Part shown: piece by piece, positions 12,221-23,957 of the stretch
How positions within the stretch are numbered: the stretch's first letter is position 1
Layout of the letters: the number at the start of each line of letters is the position of its first letter
Assembly (NCBI RefSeq): GCF_963924675.1
Contig: NC_089222.1
Coordinates: 114,777,316 to 114,841,315, forward strand
DNA from: Phocoena phocoena
Taxonomy: Eukaryota; Chordata; Mammalia; Artiodactyla; Phocoenidae
Length of the DNA: 64,000 nt
Reading direction: 5' to 3'
Notes under the pieces: generated by a model
The model's database searches: none
The model's input: only the letters and a program-made list of their open reading frames with translations
Told to the model about the DNA's origin: nothing
Position numbers and translations under genes: made by a program

Positions 12221-12904
12221 AGGAACTTAGCTCTGCTAGTTCCTCCTTCTTTGCATCTGGCCTTTTTCACTCTTCATCTCTCCAGGGCATCCATGTTCTC
12301 CTCCCTCCTCAGGGAGGGGAGATGCCCTCTTCCTCTGGACTTCCAGTTGCCAGCCTGACAGCCAGGATGCCACTCTCCATCTTACAGTGGGGTTATTATA
12401 GCATTTTCTTAGCAAAGGCTGCCTTCTCTCTCTTCCTAGGATTCTTGCGCTGGTTACAAACAAAGACAGAAATTCTTCCTGAATTATGTGATAAACACAA
12501 ATAAGTACTCAATTGCTATTAGAGATGGCTAAGTGACTAGGAAATTTTTCTTACAAATTAAGTGAAAAACAGTTACAGAATAATACATATAACGTGGCTC
12601 CCTTTTTAGCAGATCTGACAGCATTTTTAGCAAATTGTTAATAGTGGTTATCATCTTGAGAATGATATAAACAGACTTTCTTTCATTACTCATATTCACT
12701 TCTGAATTCTGTGAAAATTTTAAAATATGCATATGTTGATTTTATGAGAGAAAGTAACAATGTTTTCCTTTGAAGTATATGTCAGATTGCATACATTGAT
12801 TTTGTAAATGATTTTACAGTACAAATATAGTATGTACTTATATTTTGAACATTATAAAGACTCTGCTATTTTATTTTGTACATAATAAATACCAATCTCT
12901 GTAT
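12221..12904. other. Unassigned non-coding sequence
   Basis: No gene or repeat recognised. AT-rich from about 12500 onward. Confidence 0.35.
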
Positions 12905-13065
12905 TAGGTACTTAAAATACATATTTGCTTTGTATCCTCCATCCACCCTAAAAATAAGTATTTTCCCCCTATTTTATCCATAAAGAAAGAGACGCAGATC
13001 ATTTAAGTAACTTGTTCAAGGTCACACAGCTAGTAAATAGTAAAGCCAGGGTTCAAATCCAGTTT
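12905..13065 (-). repeat. MIR SINE
   Basis: Reverse-oriented MIR. It has ctattttatccataaagaaa, then aagtaacttgttcaaggtca, cacagctagtaaatagtaaa and gccagggttcaaatccag, a good match to the MIR core and B-box region in the right order. Confidence 0.75.
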
Positions 13066-13641
13066 TTGTTATTTTTGTTCAGCATTATATGCAGTTGTTC
13101 TTTAGAAAGAAAATTCACTCAGCGAGAAATGAAAGATGTTTTTATGGATTTGGTAGCTAAGAAGTATTTATTGTTTTCATTGCAGAAAATAGCATAGCTG
13201 AGGAAGGTAGTAATCAATTTTAGGAGTTTTAAGGTTTAGGGTAATTTGATTTTTTTCAGTTCATTGTGACTGTTGATTGTGTCACATGGGAATCTCATCT
13301 TGCTTTATATGCCATTGAATCAGCCTGGAGGGAATTAATTCAACTAAATGTTACAGTAATTTTCTAATTTGCTGATTCCACATAAACCCAGTGGGCTATA
13401 TTAAGAATCCATGAAGAGTTCATTGGCATCATCAGGGTCTGCTGTGCTACACATTGTGGCCTAATGGTATCCTTATCAACACTGAAAATGTTGTTGCTGT
13501 AGTGGAAGTGATGAGTACATTGAGAAAGCAGAACTTTCCATCATACTGTTTGGAAGACATTTGACTCTATGACCCTTAGGTTTATAAATTTTTAAGTGTT
13601 CAGAGGAAAGATCATTAAGGAGCTAAAGCTGAAGAATTTCT
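13066..13641. other. Unassigned non-coding sequence
   Basis: No gene or repeat recognised. Confidence 0.35.
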
Positions 13642-14356
13642 GTCGTGTTAATGTCTGCCGCACAGCTAAGTGATTCAGTTATACCCATATATATTCTTTT
13701 TCATATTCTTTTCCATTCTGGTTTATCACAGGATATTGAATGCGGTTCCCTGTGCTATACAGTACGACCTTGTTGTTTATGCATCCTATATATACTAGTT
13801 TGCCTCTGCTAATCCCAAACTCCCAATCCATCCCTCCCCCACGATGCTCCCTGTGGCAACCACAAGTCTGTTCTCTATGCCTGTGAGTCTGTCTCTGTTT
13901 TGTAGATGTGCTCATTTGTGTCATAGTTTGGTTTCCACATATAAGTGATATCATCTGGTATTTGTCTTTCTGACTTACTTCACTTAGTATGATAATCTCT
14001 AAGTCCATCATGTTGTGGCAAATGGGATCATTTCATTCTTTTTTATGGCTGAGTAATATCCCATTGTATATATGTACCACATCTTTATCCATTCATCTGT
14101 TGATGGACACTTAAGTTGTTTCCATGTCTTGGCTATTGTAAAAAGTGCTTCTGTGAATTTAGGGGTGCGTGTAACTTTTTGAATTACAGTTTTGTCTAGG
14201 TATATGCCCAGGAGTGGGATTGCTGGATCTTATGGCAAATCTATTTTTAGTTTTTTGAGGAACCTCCATACTGTTTTCCATAATGGCTGCACCAGTTTAC
14301 ATTTCCCCCCAACAGTGTAAGAGGGTTCCCTTTTCTCCACCCACCTCCCCAATATT

Positions 14357-14597
14357 TGTTATTTGTAGACTTTTTTTTTTTTTTTTTTTTGCGATACACG
14401 GGCCTCTCACCGTTGTGGCCTCTCCCGTTGCAGAGCACAGGCTCCGGACGCGCAGGCTCAGCGGCCATGGCTCACGGGCCCAGCCGCTCCGTGGCACGTG
14501 GGATCCTCCCGGACCGGGGAGTGAACCCGTGTCCCCTGCATCGGCAGGCAGACCCTCAACCACTGCGCCACCAGGGAAGCCCCTGTTACCTGTAGAC
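14357..14597 (-). mobile_element. Short cetacean CHR-type SINE inside the L1
   Basis: The SINE body is about 14371-14583, with its poly-A tail as T's at 14371-14390. Flank repeats are tgttatttgtagac (14357-14370) and tgttacctgtagac (14584-14597), 12 of 14 identical. The L1 sequence resumes in register on the far side, which proves the SINE is younger than the L1. Confidence 0.9.
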
Positions 14598-14780
14598 TTT
14601 TTAATGACAACCATTCTCACCAGTGTGAGGTGGTACCTCATTGTAGTTTTGATTTGCATTTCTCTAATAATTAGTGAGCATCTTTTCATGTGTCCATTGG
14701 CCATCTGTAAGTCTCCTTTGGAAAAATGTCTATTTATATCGTCTGCCCATTTTTCAATTGGGTTGCTTGTTTTTTTTGTT

Positions 14781-14846
14781 ATTGCATTGTATGAACAGTT
14801 TGCATTGTATGCAACAGTTTGTATATTGCATTGTATGAACAGTTTG
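14781..14846. repeat. Local duplication inside the L1
   Basis: A 22-bp block at 14781-14802 is repeated exactly at 14825-14846, a 44-bp period. A partial third copy lies in between. It breaks the L1 alignment at this point. Confidence 0.8.
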
Positions 14847-15326
14847 TATATTTTGGAAATTAATCCCTGTCTGTTGCATCAGTTGCAAATATTTTCTCCC
14901 ATTCCGTGGGTTGTCTTTTCATTTTGTTTGTGGTTTCCTTTGATGTACAGAAGCTTGTAATTTTAACTAGGTCTCATTTGTTGATTTTTGCTTTTATAAC
15001 ATTATTATCTTCTATGAGCTAAGATAAAACTATCCTAATAGCCCTCCATTCCTCTCCAACTTCTGGCCCTTGTGGTCTGAGCTTACATTATGAAGGAAAG
15101 GAACTAGCAAAGAAAGAGAGAAGCACGATAGGAAAGAAGAAAAAGTGAAATGGCAAGATTCCAGTGGAAATGGGAAGAGATGGAATATAGAACAGAGATG
15201 AAAAAGTTTGTCTGATACAAAAGAAGTGCCCAGTTCTTGGAAATGGCTGGAAAACAATAAGGATGAGTTCAGAGATGCAGTCAGGTCGATGTAATCTTTC
15301 ATATGTGTTCCTAAGAGTCACCAGCC

Positions 15327-15717
15327 ATATTAGTCAGGATTCTCCAGAGAAACAGAGCCAATAGTATATATCGATCTGTCTGTTTCTCTCTGTCTCTGCC
15401 TCTCTCTGTTAGAAGACTGGCAAGTCTAAAATGTGCAGGGCTGGATGGCAGTCCAGAGAACCAGGGAAAAGTTGACGTCGCAACTCAAGTTCTAGGACAG
15501 ACAGTCTGGAGGCCAAATTCTCTCTGGCTCAGGAACTTCAGTCTGTTTTCCTTTAAGGCCTTCAATTGATTGAAGCCCACCCACATTATGGAGGGTAACC
15601 TGCTTGGTCTACTGATATAAATGTTAGCTAAAATGTACCTCATAGCAATGTCCAGACTTCTGTTTGACCAACTACCGTGGCCTAACCAAGCTGACACATA
15701 AAACTGACCATCCCACA
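15327..15717 (-). mobile_element. Old solo LTR, ERVL/MaLR type
   Basis: Begins tattagtcaggattctccag and ends aagctgacacataaaactga...ccaca, with inner aaggccttcaattgattgaa and ccacccacattatggagggt. It is the same class and orientation as 7411-8039. No retroviral genes flank it. A pyrimidine-rich patch occurs near 15378-15410. Confidence 0.7.
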
Positions 15718-16254
15718 AGACAATACAATAAATATGACAAATTTACCTTGAAAAAAATAAAAAAAGAAATTTACTTGTAGAAGTAGATTTTGGAAGGGTG
15801 GCAGCTTGAGAGTTATTGTGAAGTGGTGGAAGGAGGTTTAGCTAACTGTGGCCTAAAAGTAGCAATGCCAGATGTGGATGGGTGTGGCTTATAACACAAT
15901 GGGGGGACTGAGCTGATAGATGTTCGAGGTGTGTTCATGGGTGCATTTCATTTATTTCAATGCAGCTCTGTTCAACTTAGTGCAGCTTTCTGTGCTCACC
16001 TGGTGTTTCTCATGAATGAAATCGTGCATTAGCAAACATAAAATTTGCTATGCTTAAATTGTTTCTTAATGTGTCAATTGTGTTGGAACAAATTCTCATT
16101 TTAAAAACAGAAATAACTCTATTTAAATTTATGGTGATAGGTTGGGGGGAATGGATAGAATTAGCAGAATTCATGCTACCATGCTATCAATGTTCTTTGC
16201 AAAGAAGTCTAAGTCATTTGCTGAAAAAGGAAGTGATGGGCAGGAGAATCCGAT
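15718..16254. other. Unassigned non-coding sequence
   Basis: No gene or repeat recognised. A 68-codon plus-strand frame at 16050-16256 has no recognisable features. Confidence 0.35.
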
Positions 16255-16345
16255 AATATACAGAGGTCTGCCTCAGGCATGTTAGATACTGAGTAGGTAG
16301 TCAGTAAAGATTTATTGAATGAGTGTATAAATGAGTAAACAAAGG
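16255..16345 (+). repeat. L2 LINE 3'-end fragment
   Basis: Contains gagtaggtagtcagtaaaga, tttattgaatgagtg and repeated atgagt units, resembling the L2 3' terminus (tagtaggcgctcaataaata, then ttgttgaatgaatga). Confidence 0.5.
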
Positions 16346-17509
16346 AATTTTTATGGTGAATATGGTAATTGAAGCGATTTTTGCATCAGTCAGTAGAATT
16401 CTAAATTGGCAGTGATTCTTACCTGAGTTAAAAAGAAGATTGTTGTATTGATTCAAGGTAGGGAATCATGAATATCCTGGTAAGAGAAAGAATTGGTACA
16501 CTGAATATGTCCAGTTTAGCTAAGAAAAGAAGTAAACTTAGGAGGAAGAATAACAGAGACAGAGAGAGAGAGCATGAGAGGTATGAAGGCAACAGACATC
16601 CTAATGAGGACAAGAAGCTTCAGTGGATATAAAAAGGATGCGAGCTAAAAGGTTTTGAACAAGTGGTCTAGGATATCTAGGACGCATCACAGACTTACTG
16701 CACTTCACAGCTATAGTTCCAGCAGTAATGTTCGACCATTTGTTGGGGAGTGTGGCTGTTAATATAATTCCTGTCTTGGTCAGCATTGTCTGAAAAATCG
16801 GGTGGGAGTGAGCCTGTGGTGGAAATACTGCAGCTGAGAGGTGATGAGGAAATTAGCATTTTCTGTTTGCCACCAGAGTACCATGAAAATCATAAGCAAT
16901 CAAATTTAGGTTAATGTAAAAAAGCACTTCCTAATAATTTGAACTGTAAAACAGTGGAATGGGCTGCATTGTGAAGTATGATACACACTTTTCACGTAAG
17001 ACCAGGGTACACGTTAGTGTTACTGTTGCAGTTGTTATTAGCTCTTATTACTGGTAAGATGTTGTCAAAAGTATTCTTCAGTTACTGGGGAAATTGCATT
17101 GGATGTTCCTTAAGGAAAAAGTGAAATCATCTCTGTTTTTTACATTTTGTGGTCTTATCAAATAGTTGAAACACACAAAAAATTAAATAGTTTACAGAAC
17201 TTTATTTTTCCTTAATTACCCATACACATATATGTACACCACAGTTTGGCTCCTTGGGGACAATTTGTTACATACATGAAATCCAAATAAAGAGAACATT
17301 TTCAGATTTCTGCAGGAAGCCTGAAGAGCTGCATTTAATGTCTGAAAGAACATCCAGAATTATTAAACCTTTGGCAAGCTCTGCTTCACTCCTCCACAGC
17401 TTACATAGCATCAGTAATTTCCACCTGACTGGATACTAGACCCCCAGGTCTTATTATAATGTTACTTTCCCAAAAAGTGAAGTTCAAGAAATACCTTAAT
17501 TGCACTTTG
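16346..17509. other. Unassigned non-coding sequence
   Basis: 1.2 kb with no gene or nameable repeat. A short purine-rich (GA)n patch lies near 16552-16572. Confidence 0.35.
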
Positions 17510-17706
17510 CTAACAACTATAATTTCCAAACTTTAGCATCTACAAGAATCATCTGGGATACTTGTTTAAAATGCAGAGTCCTGGGCCCTAGCCCTGGAAA
17601 TCTTTTTATTAGTAGATTTGTGGTAAGAAGCAGAATCTATGTTTTAATCAACATTGTAGAGATTTCAATGCAGACAATTTGTGGGCCACAGTTTGAGAAA
17701 TAGCAG
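17510..17706 (+). mobile_element. MER5A-like hAT DNA transposon remnant
   Basis: A non-autonomous hAT-Charlie type element. It has agcatctacaagaatcatct, gaaatg-like aaaatgcagagtcctgggcc, gcagaatctatgttttaatc and the terminal ccacagtttgagaaatagca, which mirrors the ccaaactttagcatc start. About 190 bp long, as expected for MER5A. Confidence 0.75.
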
Positions 17707-17824
17707 CCTGGAATGGTCGGTCCTAACAGTTGATCATTTTGGTCATGTCAGTTTGACTGATGAATTTTTCATTCAGTCAACTCTCATTTGAACTGAAATG
17801 ACACTCTGGTTATAAGCATACACA

Positions 17825-17940
17825 TAACCTCATTGTATGGCCTTAGATTAATATTTTAACTTTCCGACAGCTCAATTGCTGGATCTATAAAATAGTAAGT
17901 GTATTTCCTCACTATGTTGTTTAAAAGAACTATTAAAATA
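17825..17940 (+). repeat. Possible MIR fragment
   Basis: The order tatggccttagattaatatt, ctcaattgctggatctataa and aatagtaagtgtatttcctc follows the MIR 3' half. Strongly diverged. Confidence 0.4.
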
Positions 17941-18394
17941 TTACAAAACAAGTTTTAAATGTGAAGACTTAATGGCAGAATACTCTCAGTGTTTTATGGA
18001 AATTAAATAATTAGTATGAGGGAAAGTGATTTCAGTGTTATGTAGAAGTACATGTTTCTGCACGACAAGGAGTAGCTTGCATTCTGATATGATTTGATCT
18101 ACTATTTTTATACTGAATATGCATTACTGGAAATAGGTCACAGCAGGAAGACAGATTAAGGCAGTTTAAAGGAAAATAGAAACTGTAGAAACTATAAAAA
18201 ATAAATTTGCAATTACAATAAGAGAGCAGAGCTGTCTCCTTTTCTTTGTTTACTCGGCGGTCAATATAATCATTCTCGATTTCACATACGTGTTAACCTT
18301 TGCATCTCCTGACATCTTCTTCCACATTTTCAAAAGGAAGTGGGCATATTCTTTCCATTTTTAGTATTGGAACAAAGTGCATTTAACATTCTGA

Positions 18395-18498
18395 GCAAAT
18401 ACACCATAAATATTAAACTTAATAAAGCGTAATACACCATAAATATTAAATATATTTAAGCAAATACACCATAAATATTAAACTTAATAAAGCGTAAT
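18395..18498. repeat. 39-bp perfect direct repeat with a partial middle copy
   Basis: The block 18395-18433 recurs without mismatch at 18460-18498, a 65-bp period. The 26 bp between begin with a partial copy of the same block (acaccataaatattaaa at 18434-18450). It looks like a local replication-slippage duplication in AT-rich DNA. Confidence 0.85.
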
Positions 18499-18696
18499 CC
18501 CCTACTAGGGTTAAAGGTTAAGACCAAAGAGGAAAAGTAAAAGAGAAGGAGACAGAGAAGGTTAAACAGGGAAGAGTGAGAGGATATGAGTGAATAAATA
18601 TGAAAAAACATACAACATTATGACTTTCTAATGGATGAATATTGAAGTGTAATCGTGAATCATACTTCATGATGATTGATATTTTGATAGTTCATC

Positions 18697-18950
18697 CTTT
18701 AGACATTGTATTGGAATTAACAATTGCCTGCCACACGGCTCTCTCTTCACACCATTCCAGTCCCACTTCCTTTGTTGCTCCTCTGATATACCCTGCGAGC
18801 TCTTACCTCAAGATCCTTGAACTTGCTCTTTTCCTTTCTGGATCACACTTCTCCCAAATACCAACATGGTTCATTTTCATACTTTAATCAGATCTTTCTA
18901 AAATATCTCCTCACTGCGGCCTTGCTTGAACTCTTTATCCAAAATAATGT
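18697..18950 (+). repeat. L2 LINE 3'-region fragment
   Basis: Shows the order typical of the L2 3' end: a tctctcttcacaccattcca region, cttgaacttgctcttttcct, ctcccaaatacc and tcctcactgcggccttgctt. Diverged, no open frame of interest. Confidence 0.55.
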
Positions 18951-19520
18951 CTCAGGGTTTTGGGCAGGGGGGTCTTATGTGCTCTAAGGGAGCTTTGGTC
19001 TTCTTAAGGAGATTGTTCTAAGATAAATAATGCTTTGTCCATAAATGACAGTTTGCTTAGTATTCCGAGGCTCCTGGGGAGAATTGTATCAAAAATACTG
19101 ATGAAGGTCACCCACTGGAGAAGGAGAAATGACCCAAATACATCTAGATGAGTTCTTGTGGTCTGGGCTGCTACCCTGGAAAACCCCTCCAGTCCGTACA
19201 TTAAAACCAAGTGATATTTAAGAGATGCTATCATGACAACGGGAAGCAAATGACCTTAGATAGGTGCACCCCTTGACAAAAAGTGTAAGTCAAGCTTGAG
19301 TCAGCCCAAAAGAGTAAACACCGTAGATCTAGCTGAAAGCAGTGTGGCTGTAGTCGTTGAGTCAAGGTGTCCCCAAAACTGACATAGATTGTGACAATAA
19401 TGATGACCTTGCCTCCTGACGTAAGTCTTTGCATGAACAGACAGTACTGAACATTTTTTTTCTTTAATTGAACCACCAGCAGTCCCAGTTCAGCTCAAAA
19501 TCACAAGTAAATGTTCCGTG
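18951..19520. other. Unassigned non-coding sequence
   Basis: Two overlapping 81-codon minus-strand frames lack any recognisable motif. No repeat named. Confidence 0.3.
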
Positions 19521-19855
19521 CTGTCTCAGTCCGTTCAGGCTGCTATAACAAAATACCACAAACTGGGTGGCTTATAAGAAATAGAAATTTATTTTTCACA
19601 GTTCTGGAGGCTGGAAGTCTGAGATCAGAGTACCACCATGGCCAAGGTAGGGCTTCCTTCCAGGTCCCAGACTTCGGATCATGTACTCACAGGGTGAAAG
19701 GGGCTAGTGAGCTCAAGAGCACTAATCCAATTCATGAGGGCACCACCTTCGTGACTTAAGCACCTCCCTATCCCTTTTAATAACTCCTAACACCTTCACA
19801 TTGGGCATTAAGATTTCAACATATGAATTTTGAGAGGGCACAAATATTTGGCAAT
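19521..19855 (-). mobile_element. MLT1-type LTR (ERVL-MaLR)
   Basis: Reverse MLT1-like LTR. It has ggctgctataacaaaatacc, acaaactgggtggcttataa, cacagttctggaggctggaa, gtctgagatcagagtaccac, then aatccaattcatgagggc and the caccttcacattgggcatta segment. The order and spacing fit. The right end is diverged. Confidence 0.8.
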
Positions 19856-20898
19856 AGTACGTGCTTACTGGCATAAAGCCACTTTCTCCCTCCCTTGCTT
19901 TCCAGTCCACATTTAGCTTCTTTATGGAGAAAGATGATTGGCAAGAGGCCAAGATCTCTTTGTCCCCAAGAAGGGACAAAGACAGTAATCACCCATCTGA
20001 ATATGCTGGGGAACTTCCAGCAGGGGAGGGACTCAAACTTCTATGATTCTGTTGGATACAAGTGCCAAAGTCACCATCCTACCAGGCGCTGGGGAGGGAC
20101 CACCCTCTTTCAGCTGATGGGGAAAGAGGCTGAAGAGACCTGTGCGTGAGGCCGTTTGGCCCTATTTAGTGTGCTAATGTGGCTTCCACTGCTGAATGTA
20201 TAATGATTCTCCACTCTTGAAGGAAGGGGTATTTGGACCTAGACGTTGCTCCTCAATCCATTTCTTAGTTTTTTTCCTGAGTGGTCCAACAGAAATTATA
20301 TGAAATCTCAGGAGAAGAAAAAAAAATCAGAGTTTTGATTAAGGACATAAATGGAGCAAGCATAATAAGAGATGCAGTATGTTCACATAACAGCCCTGCA
20401 TGACCAGTGCAAGGGAGCTGGAGGATTATGGTCAATTCAGGGCAGTTGTTTCTCCCATAGACCTGGCTATTCTAGCCACAGTGATTGTACACATGGTGTG
20501 TTGCACAGACTGATCACACTTGATACTACCTCCTGTCTTGGATGTTGCCAGTGCCTTCTTTTCTGTTTCACTGGCACTAAGGATCAAGATCAGTTGACAG
20601 TTATTAGCATGGCTTTCATGCTGAGAGTGGCCATTAGAAAACCACTTAATGGTCTTAAATAGGAGAGAACAGGTAACTGAGGGGCAAGACTCTCAGTAAT
20701 GTGGAAAATTCAGTGGAGATGGGGGGATTGAAACAAAGGTCCTGCAGGTCCACCTTATCCAAGACACTAATGAATGTGGCTCAATTATGCAAGTGCATAT
20801 GGGTCCCCATAGTTAATGTCACCAGCCTCAGAATTAATCCAGATCACCTCATATTTGTATTCTTCAGAGAATAACTACTGCTTGTTTTCTTCTTTCTT
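19856..20898. other. Unassigned non-coding sequence
   Basis: 1 kb without nameable repeats. Frames of 84-96 codons occur on the plus strand (19895-20149, 20372-20662). None shows a recognisable domain, and no splice-bounded exon is convincing. Confidence 0.35.
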
Positions 20899-21494
20899 AT
20901 ATCTTTATTTTTTTTAACATGTTTATTGGAATATAATTGCTTTACAATGGTGTGTTAGTTTCTGCTTTATAACAAAGTGAATCAGCTATACATATACATA
21001 TATCCCCATATCTCCTCCCTCTTGCGTTTCCCTCCCACCCTTCCTATCCCACCCCTCTAGGTGGTCACAAAGCACTGAGCTGATCTCCCTGTGCTATGCG
21101 GCTGCTTCCCACTAGCTATCTGTTTTACATTTGGTAGTGTATATATGTCCATGCCACTCTCTCATTTCGTCCCAGCTTACCCTTTCCCTCTCCCCATGTC
21201 CTCAAGTCCGTTCTCTACATCTGAGTCTTTATTCCTGTCCTGCCCCTAGGTTCTTTAGAATCATTTTTTGTTTGTTTGTTTAGATTCCATATATATGTGT
21301 TAGCGTACGGTATTTGTTTTTCTCTTTATGACTTACTTCACTCTGTATGACAGTCTCTGGCTCCATCCACCTCACTACAAATAACTCAATTTCATTTCTT
21401 TTTATGGCTGAGTAATATTCCATTGTATATATGTGCCACATCTTCTTTATCCATTCATCTGTCGATGGACACTTAGGATGCTTCCATATCTTTA
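20899..21494 (-). mobile_element. Short 5'-truncated L1 3' end with TSD
   Basis: The last about 580 bp of an L1, the same 3' UTR type as the element at 3340-5438: ggtggtcacaaagcactgag, gctgatctccctgtgctatg, and the end of ORF2 at ggctgagtaatattccattg. A 9-bp TSD, atatcttta, is at 20899-20907 and 21486-21494. The tail is a run of T near 20908. Confidence 0.88.
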
Positions 21495-22563
21495 ATCCTA
21501 CATTGCTCTGCCCCCTTCTCCATGCTTAAATCCAAACCAAAACATTGCCTCACCTTATTTTTTTTTTTCCAATTTGACCTGGGTGTTTTCTTTCCAAACA
21601 ATTGTTTCTGGTATTGTTTGGTTTTTGTTATTTACCCTTAGTCTAGCTCACAAACATCCATGCTTGCTCTTGCAAGCCTTTCTCTCTGGAAATGCAGTTA
21701 GATAAAGGAGAGAGGTGGTGACATCAGAATTAAGGCAATAGGAATGGAAAGAAACGGGTTGTGAAGATATTGCTGCTTTCATGCTGATGCATTGAAATGA
21801 ACAAACTACAGTTAGAAAACAGATGTGGGGAAAGAGGGAAATGGGAGGATATAAAATGACTTCCAATATTCTAGCTCTAGTGCCAAATACACCATGGTGT
21901 CATTTGCTAAGATTGAAAATACAGAAGAAAGAACAAGGGGGAAGGCAGTTAGTTTAGTTTTGACCTATGAGAATAGACAGGCTTACATGGTCTTCCCCCT
22001 TAGCTATAACAATTCCTGTCACCGGATGTACTAAGAGCTATATATTTTCTGCAGGGGCACTGTTACTTTTAAGATATATTGAGACAACTGCAAAAGAAGC
22101 CCACTTGGGAGGACTACTCTTGACCCACTCTATGCCCAGAGTTTTGTTCCTTGAGGTAATCTGGTTATGTGAATTTTATGAATCTGGCTGTTCCTTGAAC
22201 TTAGAAATATAGCAAGGTCATCCAAAAATAAATTATTCATTATGCCTTTTATTTCCCCAAAAGCACGTTATGTAGGGCAAGAATGGTTTCTGCTAAAACA
22301 ATAACTCATGATGAGATATTTACTTGACTTTGATGTCTTTGTAGCACATCTCCTTAGCACCTAAGACACTGACCTAAACAACCTTGCCTGAAATTGTATG
22401 ACAGGAGGTGCTTTCTCTATATACTCTTCTCTCAGTGAAAACAGTTTAATGATTTTGAAAGAAAACCAGATAATTTCCTCTTAAAACAATTTTTCCAGGT
22501 TTTATTTACTAATTCAAAAACTATGAATTATGCATTTACTGGGTTTCTTTGTGTCTAAACTTT
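21495..22563. other. Unassigned non-coding sequence
   Basis: No gene or repeat recognised. Chance frames of 72-81 codons only. Confidence 0.35.
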
Positions 22564-22617
22564 AACTTTTATCCATAGTTCCTCTATTCTAACTTTTATC
22601 TATCGTTTCTCTATTTT
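22564..22617. repeat. 27-bp tandem dimer
   Basis: Two adjacent 27-bp units (22564-22590 and 22591-22617), 23 of 27 positions identical, each starting aacttttatc. Confidence 0.75.
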
Positions 22618-22769
22618 AAATAATCAATTCTTCTTCTAGGCTCTCAATTCATTTTACATGCTGCTTTGAATAGAACACCGTAGTACATTGTACAGGTCTT
22701 TCTCCTCCGTGGTCAGTGGTCTAGAACTTCCTTGAGAGCAGGGGCTCTAGCTTTTGAGGTCCATGCATA

Positions 22770-23545
22770 CTCATCAGGACTCTTTCAGTTGTAAGTGAAA
22801 GGCAGAAATACAACTCAAATTATTTTAAGAAAGAAGAAAAATAGAACAAGTAAGCACATTTTGCCTCACCTAAGGTGAAGACCAAGGTGTATACATTGGT
22901 TCCTGGTATGGATAGATTTAAGTGTGTGTGAAATTATATGATTCTATAGCTTCATCTCTTGACTCTGCCTCTACTTGGACAATCTTAATTGTTACGTATA
23001 AGATGCCAATAGAAAATTGATCCATGGAATCCAGAGGGAGTTATATATTGTCGGCTAGGAGGTTTAGAGAAGACTCGGGGATCAAAGCATGCTTTAAATG
23101 ATGCTCTAGATGTCAGTCTTACTTTAAATTATCAATAACAAACTCAATTACTTAAGGGATGTTATTGGCTTATATAACAGGGAAGTATCAGGGAGAATGT
23201 GATTTCAGACACAGTTGCTTTTAAGGTTCACACAAGATCAACAGGACTGTATCTCATTGTTTCTCAGCTCTGCTTCCTTCTAATTTTTGGTTTCATGTCT
23301 CCTTCTGCAAAAAGAATCCCTCTGTGGCAGGTGGCGATGGCTATTACCATTAGCTACAAATTCACATTCTACCAACTTAGCAGCCCATGTGGAAAAGAAT
23401 GCCTCACCCTTAGTTTCATATGTCACGTCTGAGAAAAATTCAGGTTGGCCTTAGTTTAGTCAAGCAGCTATCTCTGAACAAGCCATTGTGTCCAAGACAA
23501 TCCATGACTAGGCAAGCCTGAATCACATTCAACCTTTAGTTAAGA
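22770..23545. repeat. Unnamed ancient interspersed repeat, two broken pieces
   Basis: The pieces near 22785-22860 (gttgtaagtgaaaggcagaa) and 23130-23420 (ctcagctctgcttccttcta, acattctaccaacttagcag) match remembered segments of one old mammalian repeat whose consensus includes 'agttgtaagtgacagaaacc' and 'tctaccagcttagcaacc'. I cannot place the family name. Confidence 0.3.
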
Positions 23546-23812
23546 TGGGGAAAAAACATGCCAGACAGCCCCAAATCCACCAAAATGTAGCATATTCGTA
23601 GAGAGAGAATAGTTGAACAGACTGTCCAGATAAATATTGGCATGCTTGAAGTATTAAATAGTTCAATAAATATTTTTTAAATCTTCTACTTTTGTCACAT
23701 TTTATGTTAAGTGCTCAGACTACAAAGTTGAATAAGAAACAGTACTTACCCTGAAGTAACAAATTTTCTGTTTACAGCTATAGACATAAAACATATGTTT
23801 GTAGCACAATGT

Positions 23813-23911
23813 AGGGAATTACCTGGCAGTCCAGTGGTTAGGACTCGGCACTTTCACTGCCAGAGGCCTGGGTTCAATCCCTGGTCCTGGAACACAGGTC
23901 CCACAAGCCAC

Positions 23912-23912
<1 letters not shown>
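23813..23912 (+). mobile_element. CHR-1-like SINE, tail replaced by (TA)n
   Basis: Head gggaattacctggcagtcca with an A-box-like gtccagtggttaggactcgg, a B-box-like gggttcaatccc and an end at ccacaagccaccc, where the TA microsatellite begins. About 100 bp of tRNA-derived sequence. The usual (aaac)n tail is missing. Confidence 0.8.

Positions 23913-23955
<43 letters not shown>
23913..23955. repeat. (TA)n microsatellite
   Basis: About 20 TA units directly abutting the SINE end, presumably seeded by its tail. Confidence 0.9.

Positions 23956-23957
<2 letters not shown>

Larger units (their letters stand above)
13642..14998 (-). mobile_element. L1 fragment, older subfamily, split by a SINE
   Basis: On the minus strand this is the 3' part of an L1. 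The ORF2 end includes the reverse of the block around ggctgagtaatatcccattg, and a 3' UTR contains gtttatcacaggatattgaa. The pieces are 13642-14356 and 14598-14998, interrupted by the SINE at 14357-14597. The extreme 3' end and poly-A are not seen, so the fragment appears truncated at both ends. ORF2 is broken by stops and frameshifts. Confidence 0.85.

Noticed and set aside
12103..12504. 133-codon open frame with a His-Thr run
   Set aside because: The run is just the (CA)n microsatellite translated, and the remainder has no domain, conserved motif or exon signals.
14283..14960. 225-codon open frame, the longest in the window
   Set aside because: It crosses an L1 and a SINE in the wrong sense. 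The Phe run is the SINE's poly-T and the Pro/Gly/Arg-rich part is the SINE body.
23813..23912. A tRNA gene, because of A- and B-box-like motifs
   Set aside because: The sequence is a CHR-1 SINE head. There is no cloverleaf with anticodon stem, and the same head recurs at 27971 and 53488.
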